Shown here: positions 24,401 through 36,900 of the stretch, piece by piece | How positions within the stretch are numbered: the stretch's first letter is position 1 | How the letters are laid out: every line of letters begins with the position of its first letter | NCBI GenBank assembly: GCA_943704425.1 | Contig: CALSCP010002104.1 | Coordinates: forward strand, 1 to 49,364 | Direction of reading: 5' to 3' | DNA: 49,364 bases | From: Ministeria vibrans ATCC 50519 | Lineage: Eukaryota; Opisthokonta; Filasterea | Notes under the pieces: model-generated | Seen by the model: the letters and a program-made list of their open reading frames with translations, nothing else | What the model was told of the DNA's origin: nothing | Databases searched by the model: none | Position numbers and translations under genes: made by a program

Positions 24401-27400
24401 CGCTCCACTGTCACATGTAACACCAAGGGCAACTCAATCTTCTCTGCGGGCTCACCAGCAAACAGCGCCGCGTAGTGCGCTACACTGGTCACTAAAAGGA
24501 ACGCGTCGTGGACAGATATGTCGGCGCGCACAGCAGGCACGGTCATCAGACACAAGGGCACCGTCTGCTCCTCCGAGCTGCAGGCGGAGACTGTGGGACG
24601 TGACGCGGCAAGAGAGGATGCAGGCGCAGAGGCAGAGAGAGGTGTGGCAACAGCCGTTGAGCGCACCACAGTGCCTCGCCACTCCGTGACGGTGAGCCAG
24701 CGCACGGGAGACGCACTTTGGCGGTTACACTGCTTCTCGACAGACCACACGCCCGTTTCGAGTTGGAGATCAGGGAAGACGCGGGGCGCAATGACAATCG
24801 CAATGGGAGTGGTAGGAACAGAATCGTCGGCGCGCAGTGCTCGCATCATGGCTGACAATTTGGTGAAAGGCGCCACAAGAGGATCAAGATGAAAGGCCGT
24901 TGAGGAGGAGAGACGCACAAAGGGACTCTTGAAGAGAATTGACGTGTCGGGCGATGAGGGCACGGGCAGAGAAAAGGTCCATTCGCGCACGAGACAGTGT
25001 ACCTCGCCAAAGTCGGTGATGGCAGTGGGTACAGCTGCCAATGTCGATGGTGATGCCGCAACAACAACCGTGGTTGGAACTGGGACGCGCTCGGGGAGTG
25101 CATCCAGCCAGCGGAGGAGCAGTGGGTGAACAATGAGCGAGCCGGAGCCAATGCGAAGTGCGCGTGCGAGGGGAGTGCCAGTGAGATTGTCGTGGAAAAC
25201 GCCATAGGCAAGGGCGGAGTTGGTATGTTCGGCGCGAGAGAGAGCAGTGGCGTCGCGGCCGTCGTGAACAAATGTTGACCAGTCCAGTTCGCTTGCAAGC
25301 ACTTGTTCGTCTGTGTCGGGTCCACTCTGAGTGGCAGTGCCATCGCCACACTCAAAGATGACCACGCTTCTGTTGTGTGTGCCGCTGTGGTGGGCGGTCA
25401 CTGAGAAGCGACCAATCGACACGGAGGTATGGCGCAAATCGGCCGAGTGACGACGACGGAACTGTAGATTGTCCAGCACAAAGTCAAGTGAGAGGGGTTC
25501 TTCGTCTTCTTTGGGGATGTGGTCGTGACACTTGAGGGTGGTGGGCGTGGGCGCAACAAGAGCAAGGAGCGTCGCGCACTCGAGAGGGCCAATGCGTAGA
25601 CTGAGCGTTGGGCAGGATACTGAGCTGACGGCACCGCCACACGGGAGCATACTGGACGACCATTGAATCTCATGGTCAATGGGCTCCCGTAGCAAATCTG
25701 CCATGGGTGGCTCGTCGACGCGCTCAATGGTCGAGGAAAATGATGGGCTGCCACAGGCAAGCGAGACACGCATGGATGCCACGCGAATGCGCGAGGTGGA
25801 CACGGCGGCGCGCAAGAGCTCGCCGGTGGGTGTGAGCCCGTGCAGAGCGTCCGTGAACTGTCGCATGTTGGATGTCCATGCGAGTCGCCAATCGGCGCGA
25901 CGCAGGCGCAGAAGAGCTGCACGCCCAAGCAAGCGCAGTGTAAGACCACCGGCAATGATGCTGTGGCGCTGCTCGGGATTGAGTTGGAGGCCTGAGGACA
26001 CGAGCACAAAAGCACAGTCGCGGACGGAGAGACGCCAGCGAGTCGGGGCAATGGTACGCATCTCATGAGCGAGACGCACAAAGTAGTCTTGCATCGTGTC
26101 GAGGTCGGGAAGATCGTGGCGCAGACGCTGTTCGTTGACGGGCGGGCTGGCACGAGGACGCGGGTCAGGCTGGAAGAATCCAAAGAAGGCACGCACAGCA
26201 GCAATGTCGGCAACGCCCATGGCAGAGCCAAAGCAGAGCCGCAAGCGAGTGCCCGAGTCGGACGGTACGCTCGTCGCAGCGGAGGTAGGAGTGGTAGTGG
26301 AGCCGTTGGCATAGTACTCGGGAATCCAAACACCGTCGAGACAATCCGCATCTGAGTCGTCGCCGTCGGCACCCGTACCGGAGCGATAAGCAAGCCAGAC
26401 GGCCGGGAAGCGCGCAAGGCCGTCTAGCTCGGACCAGCTCATAAACTCACCGTGACGCGGAGGCAATGTGCGCTGTGCTGTGTCATCAACAGCTTGAGCA
26501 CCAACACTGTGCTCAGCGGAATTGTAGAAGAAAGAGCCGCGTGGCCAGGCGTGAGGTGGGTGTGCATAGAGTTCTTCATCGGAGTGCAGCGTAGCAGAGA
26601 GGGAGGTTGAGACAAGGCCGCACTGACCGCGCACTCCCGCTGCCCCACCACAGGGCCCGTCGCCCACCAGTGTTCGCGCACCCAACATAATCGACATGCC
26701 CCGTCCACGCCAATACTCAAGCTCACCTGTCATCGAAACAAACCGCAAGTCGACCAACGGCGCAAGATCCTCCGTGATCAAATGAAGGATGAGCTGGCGC
26801 GAGTACAGAGCAATCCAACACGACCAGGGTGCATCTTCAGCGGACGACGCTGCACCAGCGGCAGCCGTGGCAGTTCCACTGCCACTGCTACTACTCCCGA
26901 CCAGCCAGTCCATCCACGAACGTCCTTCCGCTGTCTCCTTCTTGGCCGTCTCTGTAGTAGATTTGCGAGAAGACGTCGCAGACTCACCCACTTCTCCGTC
27001 ACCCGTTTTACCCTCTTCTTCTTCTTCTTCTTTTTCTTCTTCTTCTTCTTTTTCTTCTTCTTCTTCTTTTTCTTCTTCCCCATCTTTGCTGACGACCTGT
27101 GTCTCACTTTTCGCCTCTTCTTCTTTCTCTCCTCCTTTCTTCTCGTTTGCCGTCGCCTTCTCTTCTCCTCCTTTCTCCTCTTCGGCCGTCTTTACCGTCT
27201 TCTCCTTCACCTTTTCCTTCTCGCCTATGCGCATTTTCGTAAAGGGTCTGTCTCCCGGATAGTGTAGAGCGTAGATGTCGCAGAAGCGCGAGTAGACGCG
27301 TCGAATGAAGACCCAATGAAGTGGCATGAGTGTGGCATGGACCGTTTCGAAGCGAGCGTCGACTGCAAATGCGTGAGTGTCGTGCGAACGGGCGCTGGTG

Positions 27401-28199
27401 CGGATGCGAAACTCAATGTCGCAGCGGGAAATGACGGGAGCGCTAAATTGCGTGCGTCGATCATTGCAGTCTGGATCGGTGATGTACAGGGCCCACGAGG
27501 TGATGGGTACGAGACGGCACATGGGAAAGAGCGGCGCGGAGGGGGGCGAGACGAAAGAGGCGCTCCAGGAGGTGTCGCCAGCACACGGCAGCACATTGAG
27601 TTCGTCCCAGGACATGGCGATGGTGACACCAGACACACGATCGCGCACGCGCACCATGGCATTCTTGACACGCAGCTGGGCGTTGTGGACGATGCGCTGG
27701 ACCAGGCTGCCGATGTACCCCGGCGACGACGACGACGCCGATGCGTTGTCAGAGGCGTTGTGGGCCTTGGCGGCTGTTGCGGCAGCCGACGCGGCAACGG
27801 CCACGCTGGCGGCGACCGCTTCGGCTGCGGTCGACATGGCATCCGCGCTGGTCTTTGGCGTCTCGTTCCACTCGAGAGTGCAGTCGAAGGAGTCGAGCGT
27901 GACAATCACAGGCGCTGTCAACAGTCGCGTCCATGGCACGCGAATCTGAAGCTCGTGCACGTGCACGTCGACCAGGTGCAGAAGCGGAATGGGCAACAGA
28001 CTGTTCAGTGCGTCGAGCTTCAGCTCAGGGTTGCGCAGGACCTGCAAAAGAGAGGAAACAACTTACGTTTTCGAAAAAAAAAAAAATTGAGAGTTCGTAC
28101 GAGATCACCATCCCACAGACTCATTTTGGCCAGGTCGACATTCTCGACATATGTCTTGACATAGCTTAATAGTACAGGTGAGACATATGACTCGAACAT
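18439..28199 (-). CDS. VPS13-family bridge-like lipid transfer protein
   Basis: 3233 aa: a 99-nt first exon (28199-28101) and a single 9.6-kb second exon (28041-18439). The chorein_N start reads MFESYVSPVLLSYV, then VENVDLAKMSLWDGDLVLRNPEL and IRVPWTRL, as in VPS13. VPS13 proteins form a long hydrophobic groove that moves phospholipids between membranes at contact sites. A Glu/Lys-rich segment lies around residues 300-390. The middle resembles the VAB/SHR-binding region (for example LEDGHETVVPARSLSESL near 1880-1900). Gly-rich insertions lie near 2160 and 2530. Near residue 3000-3060, GLGVLSGVAGLVETPVEAYRQGG and GLIGLFSRPAAGAMMML match the ATG2_C/VPS13 C-terminal amphipathic region, and a PH-like end follows. 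Which paralogue (A/C/D or B type) I cannot say. Long open frames on the opposite strand are GC artefacts. Confidence 0.93.
26995..27090. repeat. (TTC)n trinucleotide tract coding for Glu/Lys
   Basis: An imperfect TTC/TTT repeat, read as GAA/GAG/AAA on the coding strand, gives the Glu-rich segment of the VPS13-like protein. It stays in frame across its whole length. Confidence 0.8.
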
Positions 28200-28469
28200 A
28201 AGTCAAAGAATTTTTTGTTTGAACTTTGTTTGAAACTTAGAAAATATTCGATTATTATTAATAATTTTTGAACTTTTTGAAGCAAAACTTGACTTTGCGA
28301 GTGACCAACCGATCTAACCCCAGTTTATATTAAATATAGTGATTCAGCTCACTCAGCTGTCGGCTGTGCGCACTTGGCTACACAGCGCTTCTCGGTACGT
28401 CAAAATAATATTGTATAAATTAATAATAAAATTAATGATTATTATTTATTTATTGTATCTTTGTCGCTG
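28200..28469. other. Spacer between VPS13-like and GH79 genes
   Basis: AT-rich sequence with no coding signal. It must include the VPS13-like promoter and leader, reading leftward, and the 3' flank of the leftward GH79 gene. Confidence 0.4.
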
Positions 28470-30254
28470 TTACTCTTTATGTAACACCAATACAGCGACT
28501 GTCGCTGCCTTCACCGCCACCACAAACGTCCCCTCCTCACTGCGCACCACTTGGTCCACTTTGCGCTCCCCCACCGGATCCCCATCCACAGACCCATCAA
28601 ACGTCTGTCCTGCATAGTGCAACCCATACTTGGCACTGATAGAGCTTGCCTCAAGGACCAGCACACTCCCCGTGTCGCCCACACGCACTCCCTCGGGTGT
28701 CGCCACTTCAACCTGCGTGTCATGCACACTCTCCTTGTTCACCACCACCACGCGCACCGTGTCGCCACTCATCACACTCCACACTCGCACATTCAGAGTG
28801 TTGTTGCTCACACTCACACTCAGCAACCGAGCTCCGTCACTAAAAACAAGAGTACGACCAATAAATTTTTCTTTCTCCTTTCGGCCGAGCGGTCATAATA
28901 GTTTTAGTGAATTATTACCCAATGACTTCCGTCACGAGCCACAGTGCGTAGTACAGCGGTCGCACATCGGGCGTCTGCACTTCACTGTGCGTGTCGTTGT
29001 ACGCCACTGCCGGATATGTGCCAGTGGGCCCTCCGTGGAAGTTGACCAGTGTCGTGTTGATCGTCGCCAGATTGAACAGACTACACAGTCAATAAATATC
29101 AGTCTCATCAGTGCGCCATTCTTCGTACTAATCAACCGCCCACAGAGCAGTCCCCATCACATCCGAAACTCCTGCATATCCCCCGCACGACACACTGTTG
29201 CTCTCTCCCACCACAAATAAGACGGGACTCTCTCCTCTCCAAGTGTCTGCACTCAAAGTGCGCATTTGCTGTGCCTGTCCCGCTGCTGACTTGTCCGAGA
29301 GCAGCTCGGCCAAAGTGGGGATATTGCCGTTGCAGTGCGACAGTGGATACCGATGGTATGACAGTGTGGACAGTTCATCACTGTACTTCTCAACGTATCC
29401 CTACAAGACGACCACAAAAAAGACATGATGCATCACATACTGTCTTCTGTTGTGTGTCGTTCTTGCTTAACGTACACTCAGTCCCGTATTGAAATCGAAC
29501 CGATTGCAACAGAACGTCGCTCCTTGCACCCGTTTCGCAGGCAGCTCGCCAGTTGATCGCAGCGCCGAAAGATAGCTTGCGAACTCGCGATCGTAGTCGG
29601 GATATCGGTAGGAGGGAGCGCGAATACCCTTCTCGTAGAAGATGTCGCACTCGTTGCCAATTTCAACGGCTGAGACAACGCCCGAGTCCCAACCAACCAC
29701 ACGACGCACCGCTAGAGCATGGTCGACTGCCCACGATGCATTGTGTCCGCGAAGGAAGTTGAGGTCCAGAGTGAACTTGGCGTTGGAGCGGCGCGAGAAG
29801 GCCGCGTACGCCTCAAGATCGCTGTCCGTGATCGTATACGTAATATTCGCTGGCTTTGGCGCACTCTTGTCGGCGTTGTAGTAGGAAAATTCAGCACTGT
29901 TGCCGCCCACGCGGATGGAAACGGCTTTACCGAGTCGTTGGACGAGATTGGAGAAGCTAAAAGAAAGGACAATGCACAAAAGGTAAACAAACCAAATGTG
30001 TTGTGTTTGAGTCGTACCTGAGCTTAGGCGCAAAAGTAGGAAGCGCAATCATCTTCAGCGTAGACCCAACTTCAATGCTAAACCCAATGTAGTTCTCGGG
30101 CATTGGCTGAACCCCCGACATTTCGTGTCCAACCTTAAAAACGAAATTTTACCATTTTTGATTTGTCATTGACATATTACAAAAACTAACCTTGACTTGG
30201 AGCGTCGCATACGCCACCGACAGAGTCGCAACAAAGATTAAAAGTCTATTCATA
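28470..30254 (-). CDS. Secreted GH79-like glycosidase (heparanase/beta-glucuronidase type)
   Basis: About 487 aa. Exons: about 30253-30191, 30133-30018, 29956-29476, 29400-29129, 29080-28919, 28839-28470. GH79 enzymes are retaining glycosidases that remove glucuronic acid from proteoglycans or plant arabinogalactans. VRLGK/SIRVGGNSAEFSYY matches the family start. The acid/base Glu is in VEIGNECD, and the nucleophile Glu is probably in LFVVGESNSVSCGG. A beta-sandwich C-terminal domain ends the chain. Exon 1 encodes LIFVATLSVAYATLQ, a good signal-peptide core. The nearest ATG (30254) is one base out of frame with it because of a five-A run at 30240-30244, so a homopolymer error or a different first exon is likely. 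Substrate is inferred at family level only. Confidence 0.85.
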
Positions 30255-30415
30255 TCATCAAAAAAATGAAAACAAACTCTCCCGAATAGATATAGATATT
30301 GTCCTTTCAACAGACACTCGTAAGTCATGTCACGCTCCCTTCTTATTTCGGTGTGTTTTGTGTAAAATATGCTGATGCAGAAGCAATCAGTGCTTGTGTT
30401 GCATGCTATTATGTA

Positions 30416-31358
30416 TTACAAGAGGCGACAGCACGTTTTGCGGTGGAACTTTGGGTCGGAACTGCCACTGTTATCGTTCCACTCCAGTCCCACAATCACA
30501 TAGCCGACGGGACAGTCAACGCCGCTCTGAGCGAACACATAGAGACAGTCCAATTGCTGTTTGGCGGTCAGTGTGGTGTTCACTTGTGCCTCCAGATTGA
30601 CAATGGAAGTCTGTTGGGTTTGCGACTCGTCAACCAGCGATGCTGTTTGTCCCGCAAGCGTAGTGATGAGTGTCTGGAGTGCCCCGATGGTCGTTTGCTG
30701 CTGCTCCACCAGCGCGACAAGTCGATCAATTTGCGCCGTTTGGTTCGCTATGGACTCGCGCAGCTCTGCCACTTCCAACGACGTCGCTGCACCCGCTCCA
30801 TCGTGTGTTGTCCCGTACAACGACCCTGTGACGACACTTGACGAGGCGATGCGGCAGCAGTAGGATGTCTGACTTGCGTCTTGAGCAGTAGAGACCTGAA
30901 AGAACACAACACATAAACAAAACATTCATTCCTCGCTCTCTCGTACCAGTTCATATCCGCCAGTACACGTTCCTCCAGTCGACGTGATGCACTCCAGCCG
31001 TGGGCTAGGCGCTGTCATATCCACGTTTATGCGCACCGAAATGTTTTTCAAAATATCGGCATAACGGGAAGCAACATCGGCACTAGATTGCGAAAACGAG
31101 ACGCCACGAGGGCAATTCAGACAAACAGCGGGTGGCACATGGGTGTTGGTAGATGGGAGTGTGCACCCAGCCAAGAGGCGCGGTGAAGGGAGGTCAGTAC
31201 CATCCGATCAGATCGCCAAAGCCTTCAACGCGAACAGTGCCATTCGAGCCGGGAACAAGCACAATATCGCCGCCGTCGTTGCGGATGTCTACATCCTGCT
31301 CGCTTCGCGCCAATGCGACAAGACACGCCGAAAATATGAGAGTGAGGAGTGAGATCAT
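30416..31358 (-). CDS. Small secreted coiled-coil protein, unknown function
   Basis: 257 aa in three exons (31358-31201, 31082-30947, 30895-30416), 774 nt in all. Residues 1-19 form a signal peptide (MISLLTLIFSACLVALARS). Next comes a short segment, VDIRNDGGDIVLVPG, of beta-helix flavour. A central Cys-containing part follows with CITSTGGTCTGGYEL. A coiled coil with heptads such as VAELRESIANQTAQIDRLV lies at about residues 130-205. The end is Cys-containing, with DCPVGYVIVGLEW and KTCCRLL. There is no transmembrane segment, so it is probably extracellular, perhaps an oligomeric surface or matrix protein. I do not recognise the family. The first intron (31083-31200) ends in a weak CTAG acceptor. 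The gene is head-to-head with the aldo-keto reductase. Confidence 0.75.
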
Positions 31359-31471
31359 ACGAAATTGTATAAAATTGATTGAGATTTATTTGAGTCATTT
31401 GAGTATTGAATTTATTTTCAGTTCTCTTTTTTTCTCCTTCTTCTTCTTTGTCACTCTCCTGTCTCTCAAAC
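31359..31471. promoter_or_regulatory. 113-bp intergenic region, putative bidirectional promoter
   Basis: This lies between the divergent start codons of the secreted coiled-coil protein and the aldo-keto reductase. It contains GAGTCATTTGAGTATTGAAT-like AT-rich sequence and a TC-rich tract (31419-31470) immediately before the rightward ATG, as also seen upstream of thioredoxin reductase. Confidence 0.45.
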
Positions 31472-33647
31472 ATGTCGAAGACCATCAAGATTGTTTCCGG
31501 AAAGGAAATGCCCACGGTTGGCCTTGGGTGCGGACCAGAGACAACAATGGATTGAGTCTGGTTTGTGATCATCTCCTCTCTCGCTCGCTCTTTTGCAGCA
31601 CCTGGAAGTCCAAAGGCGGCGTCGTGGGTGGTGCTGTCAAGGCTGCCGTTGCCGCTGGCTACACGTACGCTTTTTTTTTTTGAATGGTTTTTTGTCTCTA
31701 TTGTTTTTCGCTTTCGTCCAATTTTCCGTCTCGCGTCCCTGCGGCCCGTGCGCGCGTGGCTTTGTCCACAATGAACACATGCGTACTTGCACACCGTGTC
31801 TCTCCGCACAGCCGTGTCTCTAGCGGCCTATTTTGGGAGGATGGCATGATCGCGCGTCGTTTGACATCGACCGTCTATTCTCGACCTCCTACCCCTCCCC
31901 ACGCCTGGGAAGACCATCCTGCATCCTCTGTGCTTGATGCAGCACCACGCCTTCCGCGCAACGTCGGTCGAGCGACCTCCTAAACAAGATTATTTTTTAT
32001 TCGCGTGATCGAAATGTGTGTGTGTCATCCACTGGTCTCACAACCCACAAACGAATAGCATTTATTCCGTGGTCGTCGTGACTGGTTGGCTTTGTGCTGT
32101 TGGGTGCTGTTGGTTGAGCATTACGACCGGGGAGGGGGGGGGGGGGGGCANNNNNNNNNNGAGTGCGATTGAGCGAGTGATTGCCGGTCTGGAGAAGAAG
32201 ACAAAGCTGATGAAGTGGAAATTTGAACTCGTCTTTGGTCTTACGTGTAGACACATTGACTGTGCGTCCAACTACCTCAACGAAGACGAGGTCGGTGATG
32301 CGCTCTCCGAGATCTTTGCCGAGGGAAAAGTCAAGCGTGAAGACCTCTTCATCACAAGTACAGAACGAAGAATCAGAAATAAAACATCTAAAACGTTGTT
32401 TTTCACATAGGCAAACTGAACAACCCTTACCATCACAAGGAACACGTCCGCCCGCATCTGGAGAAGACGCTCAAGGACCTCAACCTGGAGTACTTGGACT
32501 TGTGGCTCATGCACTGGCCCGTTGCCTTTGTGTACACCCCCTACGATCCCAACCGCGTAAACTGCGTTTATGTCTGGATGTGTGCAGTGCATGTGTACTA
32601 ATTTGTGTATACTAGCGTGGATTTGATGCGTCGTATGACCCCGATGGGTTGAAGAACGTGGACCTCTCGGCTAACGGAGGGTCCAAGATTGACATGACGG
32701 TGTCCATCCGCGAGACGTGGGAGGCTATGCAGGTGCACTATTGTCGATGCAAACAATGAGACACTCACTCACTCACTGTCGTGTTTCATCTGTGTGTTTG
32801 GGTGGTGCATGGTAGGAATGTGTGGATGCGGGTCTGGTGAAGAACATTGGAGTCAGCAACTTTGGGGCAGGACTCATTCATGATATGCTGACGTATGCAC
32901 GAATCAAACCCGCAGTGAACCAGGTCAGACAAAGAGAATAGAGAGGAAGGGGAGAGTGTGCGTGACGGACTTGACTGGCAAGCAAGAGAGTCGGTGACTG
33001 GTCCTCGTTTGTGAGTGTGTTGAAGTGTACTGACCAGTGTGTGAGTGTGCTTTTTGACGACTGCTAGGTTGAGATGCACCCCTACTGCGCTCAGCCTGCC
33101 CTGGTTGCGTTCTGTGCGCGTCATGGCATTACTATCACAGCATACTCTCCACTGGGCACCGGTGACTTCAAGGGCCCCAACGACCCCACTCTGCTTGAGG
33201 ACAAGACGCTCATTGACATTGCCGCACGTCACTCCAAGTCGGTAATGACATTCCTCTTCGTCTTTGTCTTGCGTTTATAACTAATAACTGTATTATTGTT
33301 GTAGGTTGCGCAAGTGTGCATTCGTTGGGCTGTGCAGCGAGGCACTGTGGTCATCCCCAAGGTAGATTTCACGCATTATTGATACCCACATCTCAATGTG
33401 TCTTCCTCACCCTCACTCTCCTTCTCCTACCCTGTTCTTTCTCCTCCTTGCTTGCTTTTTATTTTCTGACTCTTCTCTTTCAAACTCTCATGAACAGAGC
33501 GTGACTCCTTCGCGCATTGCGGAGAACATTTCCGTCTACGACTTCACCCTGACGGATGACGACATGGCCGCTATCAATGCCCTCGACCGCAACTTCCACT
33601 TCCTCCGCCCCAACGACTGGTACCAGATTCCCCTCTTCACTGCCTAA
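31472..33647 (+). CDS. Aldo-keto reductase
   Basis: 326 aa in nine exons: 31472-31527, 31599-31664, 32251-32357, 32411-32556, 32616-32732, 32816-32923, 33068-33241, 33305-33361, 33498-33647. A cytosolic NADPH-dependent (beta/alpha)8-barrel enzyme reducing aldehydes or ketones. The tetrad is visible: Asp and Tyr in [11 protein letters not shown], Lys in FITSKLNN and His in [18 protein letters not shown] and [10 protein letters not shown] are family signatures, and the late [14 protein letters not shown] segment binds the NADPH phosphate. Close to the AKR1/xylose-reductase group; the physiological substrate cannot be read from sequence. Intron 2 (31665-32250) contains the assembly gap. A short poly-G run abuts that gap. 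One possible ambiguity is the CGC|GTAAAC junction at 32556. Confidence 0.93.
32151..32160. other. Assembly gap (10 N)
   Basis: Ten Ns follow a poly-G run (about 32131-32148) inside intron 2 of the aldo-keto reductase gene. True intron length is therefore unknown, but the coding exons on both sides are intact. Confidence 0.99.
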
Positions 33648-33954
33648 GCCAATGCACACAAAAGAATAATTAAAGATGAAAAACGATCATGAAACCAAAA
33701 TGCTATATCTCAGAAACATCTCACCCCAACATTAAACGACCGGGAAGAGTAAAGCTATCAAGATATGTCATATGTGTGCTCTCTTTATGGTCGCAGGCGA
33801 CACTGAGTGTTAAGAGGAAGTCTATATAAACGAGTGTTTGTGATCTTAGTATTTAACTATTGCTTGTGTTGTCGCTTTTCGTTTGTGTTTGATAATAAAT
33901 TGAAAATGCCTTCTTCTTCTTCAATTTAATTATATTTTATTGTTTGCCTGCACC
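33648..33954. other. Spacer between aldo-keto reductase and kelch kinase genes
   Basis: About 300 bases of mostly AT-rich DNA, with AATAATTAAAG just after the upstream stop (possible polyadenylation context) and AATTATATTTTATTG just before the next start. No coding sequence is seen. Confidence 0.4.
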
Positions 33955-36900
33955 ATGTTAATGCTGCCCTTTATCGCGCTGATGGCTTCGTTAAGGACGG
34001 GCGCGACTGAGACCCAGCAACCGGAGCACAATGTGTTTCTGACTCGCCCGCAAACTCCGCTCTCTCCTCCGCCTATGGCGTTTGCCGCTGCCGGCGTCAT
34101 TGGCGACGACCTGATCATCTTTGGCGGCTGCACAGATCCTACCTGCCTCGCGATATCACGCGATACATGGGCGCTTAATCTGCGGACTGAGTCGTGGCGG
34201 CGTTTGGCGTCCTCCCTTGCTTCCTCCGTCTCCACTGCTGGCCAAGGCCAAATGGGCCAGGCCGCCGTGGTCAACAACACGGTAGGTACTTCTGTAATCA
34301 ATACTAAGACAAAGGACCATCATTCGTTTGTTTGCGCGTAGATGTACATTTTCGGCGGACTCCAATCGGGGGTCAATACCGCTTCGACGAATTTGTTTGC
34401 GCTCAACTTTGTGCCGGGTGCCACCACTGCGTCCTGGTCACGCGTAGGATCTAATCTATTGCTTAATGTGCTGGAAAATCACCCGAAAGAGCGTTATTTA
34501 TCATCCTTAGCAGCCTACGGCGACGATGGTCTCATAGTCTTTGGGGGATACTCTCTGGAAGTGCCTCCTGGACCCGCACGTCCCGTCACCTACCTATTCA
34601 ATATCACCACGAGCAAATGGAAAGTACTTGCTTCTGCGCGCGATGAGCACCCGCAACCGCGTGTTGGCCAGACGCTCACACCCATTCCAGGCACGAACAC
34701 CATGTTGCTTCAAGGCGGTACCAACCCGACACACTTTTGCAGTTATACTGCATACTTTCCACCATGGGTGACCCCCACTGCTCCTACCCTCAACGATTCT
34801 TGGCTCTTGACCATTGATGAGAATGCTGTGTCTGCCAGCTGGACACCATTGGTGGGCACACACGCGCCACCAAGCGCTTTTGGTGCCGCAGCCCCATTTT
34901 CATTCCCAGACGCCTCTGGCGTATACTTGCTACCTGGTCTTGATCGCACCGGCGCATGTGCTCAGTATGAGTGTCCCACCGCATTCACAAATGCTTCAAG
35001 CGGCACATTTAGCTACAGGCAGGTCACGAGCAACGACGGACGACTGCCCGCCATGGTGGGCCCGGCCGTCGCTGCCTCCGACACCGCCATCTACATCTTT
35101 GGTGGTCTCACCCAAAACGGCTCTCCTGCTTTGTCACAGAGTCTTTCAAAGGTATCGCTGCCCGACTTTACATTTCGCAGTGTCGTTCTTCCTACGTCAA
35201 TATCAGGTCGAATGAATCCGCTCGTGTTCAACTTTGGCGAGCGAACCTTTGTCGGGTTTGGAAGCGACAGTCAAGGTGGTGTCCTCAACGACATGTGGTG
35301 CTTGCAAGCGCAACATCCCACTTTCACCAACAATCAAAACAGCGAAACGGTGGTTGTTGAGCGCATCCACTACGCACCACAGCTATACCAATGGCCCTCT
35401 GCTCGTGTATTTGCCTGTGTCATGACGTTCGGTGATGAAACCGCCGTTGCATTTGGAGGGCATGTCCCGACGACAAACTTGACGACACCTCGTCTGCTTC
35501 AGGACACGTGGCGCTTCCAAGGCGACACATTGCAATGGCAGCAGTTGAACCACTCGCGTGAGGTGCCACCAGCACGCGCATTCTGTGCCACTGCGACTCT
35601 TGGCACGCAGGGTTTCCTCTACGGCGGACTGGTCCTGTCTCTCGTTGCCACCGGACCCCAACACGTTGTGAAAGCACTTCCGTTTGTCACAGTTGATCTC
35701 ACGGTAGACACAGACTTGTGGCTGTGGAACAACACAAGTGGTGACTGGACCACTCGTGTGCCACCCACTCACCACGAGTGGGGTGTCTGGCCGGAGCCTC
35801 TTGTGCGCCACTCTGTCCTGCTCACCAACTGGTATTCGATGTTGAGTAACTTGACACTGGGTGCGCGCATCACAACGCACGACGGCCAACCACTATTTAT
35901 TGTGACTGTGCCAATTGATCTTCCCTCAGACACTTTTGATGCTGGCTATAAGTGGTGGGCGCTCCAACTCGACACACTCCACTGGTCCTTTGTGACGACC
36001 AGTCTCCGTTCATCTGCCACTTCATGGGCTCTCACATACAATAACCTGCCTGTGTCGCAAGTGGGTGCCATCACCCTTGTTTCAACGCTGGGCACACTTC
36101 AGTCGTTCGGCAGCAAAGTGATCTTTCTCTTTGTCGGTCAAGATCGCTACGTCTACCAGTACATCGTTCTTGTTCAACCACCACCTGTCCATCTACCGTG
36201 CACTCAACAGCCGTGTATCACTTTTTTTGGAAACCTGACGGTTAATATCTTCAAACTTCATAGTCCCCCCAACATATATCTGTCCTCCATTGGAGTTGTC
36301 ACACATGTGTACTCTGACGGTTCACTCTCATTGTTTGGCGGAAGCTACGCACACTATACCCGCATTGCACCGCCCGACATTTCATCTGGGCTCTGCTCCA
36401 ATGCGACCATTGACACGACGCTGTACAACCAACCTTCATACACTCAAGAGTACCCTGCGCTCTCGATGACACTTGAGAGCAGCGGATGTCCCTTCGGCTC
36501 GTATGCTTCCAATTTTCTGTTCAATTCGTGTCTTGCCTGTCCACAAGGCACCTTCTCCAATGTGACGGGCGCCACTGTATGCTATGCGTGTCCTGGCGTG
36601 ACCACGACACCCACACTGGGTGCAACGCAGCAGAGTGACTGTCAGCTCTGCCCAGACTCCGTGTGTCACAACAACGGGCGCTGTGTGCTGGACTATGTCG
36701 ATGGCGATCATGTGCCCGTGTGTAGCTGTGCGACGCTGTACACGGCTGCCGACAAGTGCCGTCAGCCGTGGATTCTCTATGGCGGCCTTACGGTGCTGGC
36801 CGTGCTGGGGTTGCTCGTGGCTCTTCTGCTGCGAGTCAATGTGCTCGCCCGGCGACGACGCGCGCATCAGCGCAGTGAGGCGGCGCAAAAGGAAGCGCTC

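Noticed and set aside
18578-28164. Many long plus-strand open frames opposite the VPS13-like gene (up to about 380 codons)
   Set aside because: They are Ser/Pro/Arg/His-rich, lack motifs and arise because the GC-rich coding strand has few stop codons in its complement. The minus-strand frame is a clear VPS13.
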